Origin: JASBZA01 sp964345295
Lineage (GTDB): Bacteria; Bacillota; Clostridia; Saccharofermentanales; Fastidiosipilaceae
Length of the DNA: 30,839 nt
Reading direction: 5' to 3'
NCBI GenBank assembly: GCA_964345295.1
Contig: CAYFQG010000017.1
Location: 1 to 30,839 of the forward strand
This document shows, piece after piece, positions 15,252 to 23,627 of the stretch (position 1 is its first letter; each line of letters begins with the position of its first letter). The position numbers and the translations under genes were made by a program. The notes under the pieces are model-generated. The model saw only the letters and a program-made list of their open reading frames with translations, ran no database searches and had not been told where the DNA came from.

Positions 15252-17397
15252 CGTCTACCTCCACCCGGAAGAGCTCTTCTCGTCTCGTTTCTCCTCCGAA
15301 TAGATAATTATACTGCAAGACCTGGTACTGGCGTAAGCGCATGGGGTTGTTGTCGTAGAAGTGGACCGGCCCGATTTGACCTCTAAGGTTCATATAGTAA
15401 GCACTGTTAATAGTCGGGTACTCTCTGTGGACATGGTCCAAGAAGTGGAACCAGGTAGAAGGTTTGGCCTGGGCCAAAGGCAAAGCTTCGGCCGCTATAT
15501 AGGGCATGGCCGAAACTTGGTCAAAAACTTCGTCGATATCGTAATTAGCCCAGATAAAATAAGGCACCTTACGTCTATTCTCTACCGGGCAGTCTCCACC
15601 GTGGGTAAAGACTTGGGCGACTCTCTCGGCCGGCTGGTGGTCTCCGAAGAAAACCAGTAAGGTCGGTCTTTCGCGGTATTTCAGCTGGTTGACGAAATAG
15701 GCCAAGGCCCGGTCAGACTCGCGGATAAGGCCCAAATATTCCTCGGTCGACTCAATAAAACGCATTTTATTAGCCGGACTAAAACCCGCCAGAAGGCCGT
15801 CTTCTCGGTCTTCCAAGAAAGACTCCAGGAATTCGCCGGTCTTCTCGTCACGAATCTTTTGGCCTCTCACTTCGTAAAGAAGCACACCGGGATCAAAATT
15901 ATCTTCCGGATTTTGCACATAGTCGCCGTGGTTCTGGATGGAGACGGCAAAAATAAACTGATTATCTTTTCCGGTTCCCCGACCTAACTCCATCAATATC
16001 TCATCGTAGAGGGCCTTGTCCGAAATGAAATTACGGACCTTGTCTTGGTGAATAAAGTCTTCCTGGAACTTCATTCGGTCGAAGCCCAGCTTCGGATAAA
16101 TGGTTTTTCTGGACCAAGCATCATCCCAGTAAGGGTGCATGGCCATGGTCTCGTAGCCTTGCTCACCTAGGACACGGGCCAAGGACGGCAAGTCTTCGGT
16201 GATATATTCTTCATAGGGAATGGATCCGTCTTCCATAAAGCCCATGGACGCCCCGGTCAAGAACTCAAACTCCGAATTGGCCGTACCGCCTCCTACTACC
16301 GAAGAGTGGCTGGTGCCCAGCCTGATATCCGTGTCGAGCCTAGACGTAAAAGGCAGGATTTCCACATTGGTCTTGAAATCTCCCAAGATGGCCAAGTCCG
16401 AAAAGCTCTCATTCATAATGGCCACAATATCGGCTTTTTCGCCTTCTTTAAGAGCGGCTTTGGCCGAACCGTTCACATTGTAAAGGGCTTTACGCAGGTC
16501 TTCCATAGGCCAATTGCGCCCCACGGACAAAGACGGATTAGTCAGGTTCAAACTGGCTTCGTCAGGTTCTTGGGCCAAAGGAACACCCTGGCCGGATAAG
16601 GTTTGGTTTCGATGAACAACGTAAGGCGACTGATTAGCCTGATAAGACGGATCGAACTTATCCAAAGACTCATTCAAAATTCGAATAGCGGCCTCAATTT
16701 CGCTTTCACTATAAATCGGCTCTTCCGGCGCATAGAAAACCCTGGCGCTATGAAGAAAATTCAGGACGAAGCCATTGCGGCTGACATTCTCCCGGTTTTC
16801 CAAACGCGCGGTTGAAATCCCCAAGGTCTTCTCGGCCACACGGCTGGTGGAAAAAATACCACCCAAAACGAAAACCATAGCCGAAACCGCAGCAAGAGCC
16901 CGGCGACTTGCCTTTTTCTTAGGAATCTCATATTTGGCCCAACCGGCCCCTATAAATAGAATAATAAAGGCTAAAGTGGCCCGCCAAACATTGGCATTTA
17001 AGATGAGCTTATAAGAACCCGACACCCCTACGGCCGTCTTAATGCTTAAGAGGTCACCGGCGGTGATGGGATGGGACGAGAAAAACAAGGTCTGATAATT
17101 CAGACAGCCCAGACCGTAAGCAATGGCAAAGAGCAGCTTAGAAGCTCTTTCAAGTCGGCCGGTAAGGCCCAGCAGTAAAGCGCCCAATGCGCCATAGATA
17201 AGGCTATTCATAAACTGGATGGGCAGACGAATGTCCCAGGGCATTTGCAAGAAAAACTCCGTCAAATAAAATGCCAAGATAGGACTTAATATAACTGTCG
17301 CTATATTGACCCGTCTCTGCTTCTTGTTATCCAGACGATGCAAGGCTTGCCATCTCTGTTTCAGAGGCGAGGTCTTTTTCTTAAATGTTTCCCACAT
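15208..17397 (-). CDS. LTA synthase-like membrane sulfatase family protein
   Basis: This 729-residue protein resembles LtaS-type enzymes, which transfer glycerol-phosphate from phosphatidylglycerol on the outer face of the membrane. The N-terminal third contains about five membrane helices (between residues 30 and 190). The extracellular domain has the metal ligand Glu in VAIMNESFSD (about residue 330), the putative nucleophile Thr in VGGGTANSEFEFLTG (about residue 372), matching 'GKTSDSEF' of LtaS, and the metal-binding FFGDHQPAE near the end. The frame opens at GTG 17406, but ATG 17397 has the better-spaced AGGTG site. A consensus promoter lies upstream. The last 44 bases overlap the cysteine desulfurase gene. 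The polymer made is not known; other phosphoglycerol transferases share this architecture. Confidence 0.87.
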   Translation of the reverse strand: MWETFKKKTSPLKQRWQALHRLDNKKQRRVNIATVILSPILAFYLTEFFLQMPWDIRLPIQFMNSLIYGALGALLLGLTGRLERASKLLFAIAYGLGCLNYQTLFFSSHPITAGDLLSIKTAVGVSGSYKLILNANVWRATLAFIILFIGAGWAKYEIPKKKASRRALAAVSAMVFVLGGIFSTSRVAEKTLGISTARLENRENVSRNGFVLNFLHSARVFYAPEEPIYSESEIEAAIRILNESLDKFDPSYQANQSPYVVHRNQTLSGQGVPLAQEPDEASLNLTNPSLSVGRNWPMEDLRKALYNVNGSAKAALKEGEKADIVAIMNESFSDLAILGDFKTNVEILPFTSRLDTDIRLGTSHSSVVGGGTANSEFEFLTGASMGFMEDGSIPYEEYITEDLPSLARVLGEQGYETMAMHPYWDDAWSRKTIYPKLGFDRMKFQEDFIHQDKVRNFISDKALYDEILMELGRGTGKDNQFIFAVSIQNHGDYVQNPEDNFDPGVLLYEVRGQKIRDEKTGEFLESFLEDREDGLLAGFSPANKMRFIESTEEYLGLIRESDRALAYFVNQLKYRERPTLLVFFGDHQPAERVAQVFTHGGDCPVENRRKVPYFIWANYDIDEVFDQVSAMPYIAAEALPLAQAKPSTWFHFLDHVHREYPTINSAYYMNLRGQIGPVHFYDNNPMRLRQYQVLQYNYLFGGETRREELFRVEVDDGANLSRLCRDDSR

Positions 17398-17472
17398 ACC
17401 TGTCACCTAGCCAACAAACGATCCTTTCTTAACCCGCCGAGGGTGTATCTTCTCGGCCTCAATGCTGACGTT

Positions 17473-17501
17473 ATTATAGTCATCTGTATTAGTCCAGTCA
17501 A
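17473..17501 (-). promoter_or_regulatory. Consensus promoter of the sulfatase-desulfurase-mnmA-exporter operon
   Basis: On the minus strand TTGACT (plus 17496-17501) is followed after 17 bases by a perfect TATAAT (plus 17473-17478). It lies about 75 bases before the sulfatase start and is the strongest promoter for the five-gene operon that runs to 9331. Confidence 0.82.
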
Positions 17502-17552
17502 TACAGTTGCAAGAGACCGATTTCGACGGGTCATTATACCTTTCGTTTGTAT

Positions 17553-19241
17553 TTAATTAAAGTTATAGGCCGTCAGTATGCTCTCTCTTTCTCCGGCCAA
17601 ATCCTTACCCTGCTCGTAATAGCTCAGGAATAAGAAACTGCCGTTAATGTTGTAGATATTGTCCCAGCCGGAATTTTGCAGGGCCATAGTCGCATTGTAA
17701 CTTCTTTGGCCGCTCCGGCAATACACGTAGACAGGACAATCTTTAGGAACTTCGGCCATCCTTTGCCTTAATTGGCTGAGGGGCAGGTTATGGGCGCCTT
17801 TAATGTGCCCTCTCTCATAGTCGGCTTCTTCTCTTACGTCCAAAATATACGCGCCTTTTTCGACCAGGCTCCTTACTTGGTTCACATGCACCTGGCGATA
17901 ACGATTATAGAGGATGTTTTCGGCCGTAAAGGCGGCCATATGAAGTGCGTCCCTAGCCGAATTAAAGGGCGGTGCATAGGCTTGTTCCATGTCCTTTAGG
18001 TCGAAGATGGTGCCATCAAAGTGCATCATAGAGGCAATGGTATCAATTCTTTTGGCCACGTCACCCTTGCCGATGGCCTGGGCTCCCAGGATGGTCCCGG
18101 TCGGCACTTGGAATATCAGCTTGAGAAACAGAGGGCTGGCGCCGGGCATGATCCCCACCTTGTCCATGGGACTGGCCAGAACCGAATCGTAATCGCCTCT
18201 TCCCATGTCTTGAAGTTGACGCTCATTAAGACCGGTCTGGGCGGCATTGTAATTAAAAACTTGAATGGCACTCGTTCCTAAGAAGCCCGGATGGGCACTG
18301 CTTTGGCCCATGATGCGGTCGGCTACCCGCCTGGCCTGATTGAGGGCAGGTCCTGCTAATTGCAAAGGTCTAAAACTTTGCGCCATCTTGTGGTAAACCA
18401 GCGTTGCATCGCCCAGTGCGTAAATATCTTTAACCGAAGTTTCTTGGTCTGCGTTGACTTTGATATAGCCTTTTGGATCCAGGTCCACACCCGAGCCTCG
18501 GAGAAAGTCCGTATCGACCTCTATACCGGCGGCCAAAACCAGAAAATCACAATCAAGCAAGGTCCCGTCCGAGAGCCGGGCCTTACCGTCTTCTACGGCT
18601 GCTAAGACATAGCCTGTGTGAAGAGCCACACCTTGGTCTCGCAGTTCTTTCTGGAGAATCTGGACCATATCGTCGTCATAGGGACTTAAAATCTGCTCTT
18701 GGGCTTCCACCAACGAGACGTCGTAGCCGGCCTGCTTGAGGTTTTCCGCAGCTTCGACACCGATAAAGCCTCCGCCCAGGACTACGACCCTCTTAAGACG
18801 GTCTTGTTCCAACGTATCTTTTATCCCGGCCACATCGTTTACGGTCCGAAGGAAGCTATGGGGAACAGACTCCAGACCTTCTATCTTGAGGGCCAAGGCC
18901 CTGGCTCCGGGCGACAAGACCAGCTTGTCGTAGGACTCTTTGTAAGTGGTACCGTCCTGTCTTTTTACCTCTACGGTCTTAGCCTCGGCATCTACAGCGA
19001 CCACTTCTTCTTTGACACGGACATCCAGCTTATAGGATTTTTTCAAACTCTGAGGGGTCTGTAGTATTAAATTTTCTTTAGCGCCGACTGTACCGCTCAG
19101 GTAATAAGGTAAAGCACAATTGGAAAAAGAAACGTAGTCGCCCTTATCCAAAACAATAATTTCGGTCTCTTCGCTTAGGCGTCTGAGCCGCCCTGCTACG
19201 GACATGCCTCCGGCCACTCCGCCAACGATAAGAACCTTCAT
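17553..19241 (-). CDS. cdr: CoA-disulfide reductase with C-terminal rhodanese domain
   Basis: This 562-residue flavoprotein fuses a pyridine-nucleotide disulfide reductase (about 1-440) to a rhodanese domain (about 455-550). The FAD motif is GGVAGGMSVAGRLRR, and the single catalytic cysteine is Cys42 in SFSNCALPYYL, as in CoA-disulfide reductases; the second nucleotide-binding loop is VVLGGGFIGVEAAE. The rhodanese active loop is CRSGQR with Cys508. Relatives (CoADR-RHD, NADH-dependent persulfide reductase) reduce CoA disulfides, CoA persulfides or polysulfide with NAD(P)H. ATG 19241 has a GAGGAGG site, 15 bases after the isomerase gene. It is the last gene of the run, and no intrinsic terminator is evident. 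Its place behind sugar enzymes is unusual. Confidence 0.92.
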   Translation of the reverse strand: MKVLIVGGVAGGMSVAGRLRRLSEETEIIVLDKGDYVSFSNCALPYYLSGTVGAKENLILQTPQSLKKSYKLDVRVKEEVVAVDAEAKTVEVKRQDGTTYKESYDKLVLSPGARALALKIEGLESVPHSFLRTVNDVAGIKDTLEQDRLKRVVVLGGGFIGVEAAENLKQAGYDVSLVEAQEQILSPYDDDMVQILQKELRDQGVALHTGYVLAAVEDGKARLSDGTLLDCDFLVLAAGIEVDTDFLRGSGVDLDPKGYIKVNADQETSVKDIYALGDATLVYHKMAQSFRPLQLAGPALNQARRVADRIMGQSSAHPGFLGTSAIQVFNYNAAQTGLNERQLQDMGRGDYDSVLASPMDKVGIMPGASPLFLKLIFQVPTGTILGAQAIGKGDVAKRIDTIASMMHFDGTIFDLKDMEQAYAPPFNSARDALHMAAFTAENILYNRYRQVHVNQVRSLVEKGAYILDVREEADYERGHIKGAHNLPLSQLRQRMAEVPKDCPVYVYCRSGQRSYNATMALQNSGWDNIYNINGSFLFLSYYEQGKDLAGERESILTAYNFN

Positions 19242-19256
19242 AAAATCCTCCTCGCC

Positions 19257-20123
19257 TTATCTGGTAAACCAATCTTCGTAGCCGATTTCTCTCAGGTAGC
19301 GAGCACTCATGTCCAAAGACTCGAAAGGATCTCTTCCGTAGGTATCGTCCTGCTCAATGATGAAGTATTCGGCTCCGGCATCCTGACCGGCTTTTATAAT
19401 CTCTTTCCAAGGTAAGTTACCTTGGCCCAACTCGGCAAACTGGATGACACCGTAGTAGTGCTCGTTCCAGCGTCTGGCCTTCTCTTCGGCACTAAGCTCG
19501 GGATTCTCTTCGGGCAAGGTCAACTGGGCAATCCTGTAGTCTTTCAGGTGATAGAGCTTCACCCTATCTTTAAATTTGGCCGTGTAGCTTACGGGGTTCT
19601 CACCGCCTCTTTGAATCCAGTACACATCCAGTTCAAAGCCGATTCTCTTCGTGTTTTCGCGAATCAAGTCCAGGAGATATTGGCCGTCGTACTTGGTAAA
19701 TTCAATGTGGTGGTTATGGTAGTGAAGCGAGATACCGTAGGGCTCCAGAGCTTCGGCCTTCTCTTCCATGCGAGCCACGAAATCCAGGGCCTTCTCACGC
19801 GAAACCATATAAGGGATAGGCAGCATGCCCACGCGAAGGGTCTTGCAGCCCAAGGTCTCCATATCTTTTACAATCTTGTCGAAGTCGTCGGTCAAGTTCT
19901 CCTGGGGCCCTTCCAGAGCGGCGCTCATGGCGATGACTTCAATATCAAAATCTTCACAAGCCCTCTTAATCTCCGAAACATTTTCCGGCGTCATGGGGAT
20001 TTGGCTGAGCTCGATGGCGTGGAAGCCCAAGTCATGGAGCCTTTTGAGCGTCTCATAAACGCCCAATTCTTCTACCTGTTTTTTCAAAACCATCATCTGG
20101 ACGGCAATTAATCCTTTTTTCAT
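19257..20123 (-). CDS. Sugar phosphate isomerase/epimerase-like TIM-barrel protein
   Basis: This 288-residue protein belongs to the xylose-isomerase-like TIM-barrel (AP endonuclease 2) superfamily. Candidate metal ligands lie in YHNHHIEF, FELDVYW, LYHLKDY and the late IIEQDD segment. The start chosen is ATG 20123 (MKKGLIAVQ), because the longer ATG at 20153 would overlap the dehydrogenase gene and has no ribosome site; AGGAAGG lies about ten bases before 20123. It sits 19 bases after the Gfo/Idh gene, and a second relative lies on that gene's other side. Together they suggest a sugar oxidation-isomerisation or 3-keto-glycoside pathway. The exact substrate cannot be read from the sequence. Confidence 0.85.
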   Translation of the reverse strand: MKKGLIAVQMMVLKKQVEELGVYETLKRLHDLGFHAIELSQIPMTPENVSEIKRACEDFDIEVIAMSAALEGPQENLTDDFDKIVKDMETLGCKTLRVGMLPIPYMVSREKALDFVARMEEKAEALEPYGISLHYHNHHIEFTKYDGQYLLDLIRENTKRIGFELDVYWIQRGGENPVSYTAKFKDRVKLYHLKDYRIAQLTLPEENPELSAEEKARRWNEHYYGVIQFAELGQGNLPWKEIIKAGQDAGAEYFIIEQDDTYGRDPFESLDMSARYLREIGYEDWFTR

Positions 20124-20142
20124 CTCTATCATTCCTTCCTGT

Positions 20143-21342
20143 TTATGATTCACCCAAAGCCTTATGGAGCGGCCACTTGCCCTCCTTGGCGATTTGTTCG
20201 TTGAGTTTTTCTAAGAAGAGGTCGTCATCTAAGGGGTAGGACACTTCTTCGCCGGTCCATGCGGATAAGAAGGCCGCATTGGCCAAATTCACGCCCAACA
20301 AGCCCTCCGACCCATCGGCCAAAAGTCCCTCACCGGTGACGATTTGGCGGGTAAAACGGTCAATGACTTCAATATGCTGGAAGCCCCACATACCGTCGTC
20401 CTTAATGATTTCTTCCGTGAAGAGTTTGTTGCCGGATTGGTTGGAGGCTACCATACGATGGACGTCTTCCGGAGTGGTTTCCTTGTCTAAGACATCTTCG
20501 TCTTTGGCCAAAGTATAAATCGTGGCTTCCCGACTATTGTCGACCACAATCTTGCCCTGAGAAAGGTCAATCTCTAAACGATCCGTACCGATAATATCGT
20601 GGGTACAGGTGACAAAAACACCGGTTGCACCGTTGGGATAGGTCAGGGTCATGGTAACGTCGTTTTCGACGACGATGTCACGGTGGGCCCCGAAAATCAT
20701 CTTGGCATAGACCTTGCTGGGGACGCCGCAAAGCCATTGGATTAAGTCTAATTGGTGCGGAGCCTGATTGACCAGAACGCCTCCGCCTTCACCGCCCCAG
20801 GTGGCCCGCCAAGCGGACTGGTTATAGTAAGCGGTGGATCGCCACCAGGAATTGATAATCCAGTTGACCCGGCGAATTTCGCCCAGGCGGCCCGAATCGA
20901 TAATGTCCTTAATCTTCTGGTAGAGGGTATTGGTACGCTGGTTCAGCATGACCCCGAAAACCAATTCGGGATGGTCTTTAGCCACCTTGTTCATGTACTT
21001 AACGCTCTTGGCATCGATACCCGCCGGCTTTTCGATAAGGACGTGGGTTCCGTGCTCCAGGGCATAGACGGCTACAGGCGGATGGAGGTAGTGCGGAACG
21101 GTCGTGATAACCGCATCAATTTCATCGGAATCGATCAGCTCTTCATAATCGCTGAAAGCCACCGCCTCGGGGAAGGCTTCTTTGGCCTTGGCCAAAGCCT
21201 TGTCGTCGTTGTCGCAAATCGCTGCCAGTTCGGCGTAAGGCGGACACATGGCCTTGGTGTCATCTGTCTTGTTCACGAGCATGCGGGCGTAGGTAGTTCC
21301 CTGAACGCCCATACCCACGATGCCGATTCTTACTTTTTCCAT
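20143..21342 (-). CDS. Gfo/Idh/MocA family NAD(P)-dependent oxidoreductase
   Basis: This 399-residue dehydrogenase has an N-terminal Rossmann fold (RIGIVGMGVQGTTYARML) and the family's catalytic EKPAGID motif near residue 105. The C-terminal alpha/beta domain has GGGVLVNQAPHQLDLIQWL near residue 195, where the His-containing helix faces the substrate. Members oxidise or reduce sugars, inositols or glycosides, often at C3. Length and motifs are normal. ATG 21342 has an AAAGGA ribosome site. It is bracketed by two TIM-barrel isomerase/epimerases on the same strand, which is typical of inositol-, 3-keto-sugar- and C-glycoside-processing clusters. No transporter or regulator for the substrate lies in the run, so the substrate remains open. 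Confidence 0.93.
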   Translation of the reverse strand: MEKVRIGIVGMGVQGTTYARMLVNKTDDTKAMCPPYAELAAICDNDDKALAKAKEAFPEAVAFSDYEELIDSDEIDAVITTVPHYLHPPVAVYALEHGTHVLIEKPAGIDAKSVKYMNKVAKDHPELVFGVMLNQRTNTLYQKIKDIIDSGRLGEIRRVNWIINSWWRSTAYYNQSAWRATWGGEGGGVLVNQAPHQLDLIQWLCGVPSKVYAKMIFGAHRDIVVENDVTMTLTYPNGATGVFVTCTHDIIGTDRLEIDLSQGKIVVDNSREATIYTLAKDEDVLDKETTPEDVHRMVASNQSGNKLFTEEIIKDDGMWGFQHIEVIDRFTRQIVTGEGLLADGSEGLLGVNLANAAFLSAWTGEEVSYPLDDDLFLEKLNEQIAKEGKWPLHKALGES

Positions 21343-21387
21343 AGTCTATTTTCCTTTCTCCATGGTGCTTTTATGTTTAATGGTCCC

Positions 21388-22281
21388 CTAAACATAGGAA
21401 GCATCTAAATCATCCAGAATGCGGGTCAAGGCCCGGTATTGTATGGCGTAGGCTTGGGCGCCGCTGGCGGCCTTGTTTCCCACATAGCTGTGGTCTTCAA
21501 CATTCTTCTCCAAAGACTGCAAGGTCGAGAAGTTATGAAGATGCGGCTCCAGCGTTAAAAAGCCCCTGTAGGACCGGTCCACCAAGGCCTCTTTAAAGAT
21601 TTTTTCGGCCTGGCCGTCACCTGTACCAAAGGGGACATTGTCGCCGCCTTTGGCCAGGGCGTCCTTAATGTGAATATAGGCCACATAGTTCTTGAGCTTA
21701 GACCAGGCTTCATAACTGTCTTGGCCGCATTGGACGAAGTTGGCAAAATCGAAAGCCATCTTGAAATGGTCACCGTAGAGATTTTCCATGAGGTCCACAT
21801 TGCGGTCAATCGTATCGCCGTAAATCCCCTTCTCGTTCTCGTGCATCAGAACCAGATCGTGAGCTTCGGCTATAGCAATAAACTCTTTTAGGCCTTGCAA
21901 GACCCGGTCACGCATTTCCGAAGCCTCCGCCTCTTCTACAAAAAAGGAAAAGACGCGAATATAAGAACAATCTAAGCGTTTAGCCAGCCGACACAGGCCT
22001 TTTAGCTGTTCTTTTTGCTTGGCAATACCGGCTTCATCTCGGATATCAACCTTGCCGATAGGGCTGCCCAGACTGGACACCTTCACCTGGTAGCGGTCCA
22101 AGAGAGGCACAATCTTCTCTTCTGCTTCTTCCACACTGTAGTCTGCCACGTTCTTGCCGTAAGCGGACCTGAAAGACAGGTGATGCATCCCTAGATCGGT
22201 CAGGGTTTTAAGCTGTGTTTCCAGATCATCGTCAATCTCGTCGGCAAAACCCGAAATCGTCAGCGTTTTTAGCTCTTCCAT
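21388..22281 (-). CDS. Sugar phosphate isomerase/epimerase (TIM barrel)
   Basis: This 297-residue protein is a second member of the xylose-isomerase-like TIM-barrel superfamily. It begins LTISGFADEIDDDLETQL, a common start in this group. Candidate metal sites are in LVLMHENEKGIYG (Glu), MAFDFANFVQC (Asp), YIHIKDA (His) and the late FLTLEPHL (Glu). It is not a close copy of the protein at 19257, so the two are probably sequential enzymes and not duplicates. Its start overlaps the end of the aldo-keto reductase gene by 13 bases, implying coupled translation; the Gfo/Idh gene starts 45 bases after its stop. Substrate unknown. Confidence 0.88.
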   Translation of the reverse strand: MEELKTLTISGFADEIDDDLETQLKTLTDLGMHHLSFRSAYGKNVADYSVEEAEEKIVPLLDRYQVKVSSLGSPIGKVDIRDEAGIAKQKEQLKGLCRLAKRLDCSYIRVFSFFVEEAEASEMRDRVLQGLKEFIAIAEAHDLVLMHENEKGIYGDTIDRNVDLMENLYGDHFKMAFDFANFVQCGQDSYEAWSKLKNYVAYIHIKDALAKGGDNVPFGTGDGQAEKIFKEALVDRSYRGFLTLEPHLHNFSTLQSLEKNVEDHSYVGNKAASGAQAYAIQYRALTRILDDLDASYV

Positions 22282-23282
22282 TGGGCCCTGCCTTCCACGA
22301 TGGTATCAATACGGTCTAATTCATCGTCGCTGAAGTCCGTATTTTCCAAAGACTTAACGTTTTCAACAATCTGCTCGGGTCTGGAGGCACCGATTAGGAC
22401 ACTGGTTACGGTCGGATTTTGGTAAACCCAGGCCAAAGCCATCTGGGCCAAAGTCTGTCCTCTGTCGCGGGCCATGGTGTTTAGTTTTTCGATTTTTTCC
22501 AGAAGCTCCGGCGTTAGGTTGGACTCTTTTAAGAAACGCCCGTCTCTTCGAATACGGCTGTCTTCGGAGATACCGTGGAGGTACTTGTCGGTCAAAAGGC
22601 CCTGGTCCAAGGGCTTAAAGCAGATAAGACCCTGGTCTTCTTTTTTGGCCAAATCCAGAAGACCGTTCTCCTCGATACGGCGGTCCAAAATAGAATAGCT
22701 GTTCTGGTGCATGACAAAAGGCGTCTTCAGTTCTTCTAAAATCTTTGTGGCCTTCTTGCCGGTCTCACCGTCATGGTTGGACAAGCCGACATACAAAGCC
22801 TTGCCGGACCTGACCGCTTGGTCTAAGGCCAACATAGATTCCTCAATAGGGGTGTCGGGCGTCATACGGTGGAGGTAAAAAATATCCACGTATTCCAAAC
22901 CCATACGTTGCAAGCTCTGATCCAAACTGGACAAGAGATATTTCCTGCTCCCGCCGCTGCCGTAAGGTCCGGGCCACATATTGTAACCCGCCTTGGTCGA
23001 AATAATGAGTTCATCACGATAGGGCCTGAAGTATTTTTGCATGAGTCTTCCGAAATTCTCTTCGGCGGCCCCTTCCGGCGGTCCGTAGTTATTGGCCAAG
23101 TCGAAATGTGTGATACCCAAATCAAAAGCGGTCTTGAGCATTTCTCGCATATTGTCGGGTGCACCCGAATGGCCGAAGTTGTGCCAGAGGCCTAAGGATA
23201 TGGCCGGCAGTTGTAGGCCGGTATGACCTGCAAACCTGTAGGTCATAGAGTCATAACGTTTTTCATTTGCCTGATATAGCAT
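22269..23282 (-). CDS. gpr: Aldo/keto reductase, L-glyceraldehyde-3-phosphate reductase (YghZ/Gpr) type
   Basis: This 337-residue NADPH-dependent aldo/keto reductase is strikingly like E. coli YghZ. Shared segments are LPAISLGLWHNFGH, FDLANNYGPPEGAAEENFGR, ISTKAGYNMWPGPYGSGG and VTSVLIGASRPEQ. YghZ reduces L-glyceraldehyde 3-phosphate and methylglyoxal. The catalytic Asp, Tyr, Lys and His lie in DLANNYG, STKAGY and FYLHRM. The frame is open to 23351, but ATG 23282 has an AAGGGAG ribosome site and gives the family's MLYQANEKRYDSM start. It overlaps the next gene by 13 bases and follows the DUF4298 gene by 19. In this cluster it may act on a sugar breakdown product or detoxify aldehydes. Confidence 0.92.
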   Translation of the reverse strand: MLYQANEKRYDSMTYRFAGHTGLQLPAISLGLWHNFGHSGAPDNMREMLKTAFDLGITHFDLANNYGPPEGAAEENFGRLMQKYFRPYRDELIISTKAGYNMWPGPYGSGGSRKYLLSSLDQSLQRMGLEYVDIFYLHRMTPDTPIEESMLALDQAVRSGKALYVGLSNHDGETGKKATKILEELKTPFVMHQNSYSILDRRIEENGLLDLAKKEDQGLICFKPLDQGLLTDKYLHGISEDSRIRRDGRFLKESNLTPELLEKIEKLNTMARDRGQTLAQMALAWVYQNPTVTSVLIGASRPEQIVENVKSLENTDFSDDELDRIDTIVEGRAQWKS

Positions 23283-23301
23283 AGTTTTGCTCCCTTCACT
23301 T

Positions 23302-23607
23302 TTAACGCAACATATCGGTCGCCATGTCCAAAAGGCGGATGGCCAAAGCATGGTGGTCCGTCATAAGATCATAAATCGTATCTTCGGCTAAAACGCCCCT
23401 GGGTAAATCGGGGTCTACTAAACCCGCCGCATCCGCTTCGACATCGTCTTGCCACATGTCACTGTAGTAGTAGGCTAAAAGCTGGTCGTAAAGATTGTCC
23501 TGAGCTTCCAGCTGGTCCAACAGGGCGGTGAGTTTTTCAATCAGCTCACGCCGCCTGTTACTGATATTCTCATACTTTTCAATACGTTCTTCTCTGGATT
23601 CTTCCAT
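23302..23607 (-). CDS. DUF4298 family protein
   Basis: This 101-residue, acidic, mostly helical protein has no signal or membrane segment. The N-terminal half is a coiled-coil-like helix (residues 5-40, RRRELIEKLTALLDQLEAQ). The conserved part is YYYSDMWQDDVEADAAGLVD followed by LPRGVLAEDTIYDLM, the recognisable core of DUF4298. The function of that family is unknown. ATG 23607 is 20 bases after the upstream SHOCT gene, with a GAGG site, and the gpr gene starts 19 bases later, so it belongs to the same transcript. Nothing in the sequence suggests an enzyme. Confidence 0.8.
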   Translation of the reverse strand: MEESREERIEKYENISNRRRELIEKLTALLDQLEAQDNLYDQLLAYYYSDMWQDDVEADAAGLVDPDLPRGVLAEDTIYDLMTDHHALAIRLLDMATDMLR

Positions 23608-23627
23608 TTAAATCCTCCACATTGTCT

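Noticed and set aside
17407..17552. Second TATAAT near 17540 on the minus strand as another promoter
   Set aside because: No acceptable -35 at 16-18 bases; the TTGACT-TATAAT pair at 17473-17501 is far better.
19422..20111. 229-codon plus-strand ORF, and similar long ORFs at 4409-4897, 13325-13810 and 20752-21408
   Set aside because: Each is antisense to a gene with clear family motifs, lacks a convincing start site, and shows no domain.
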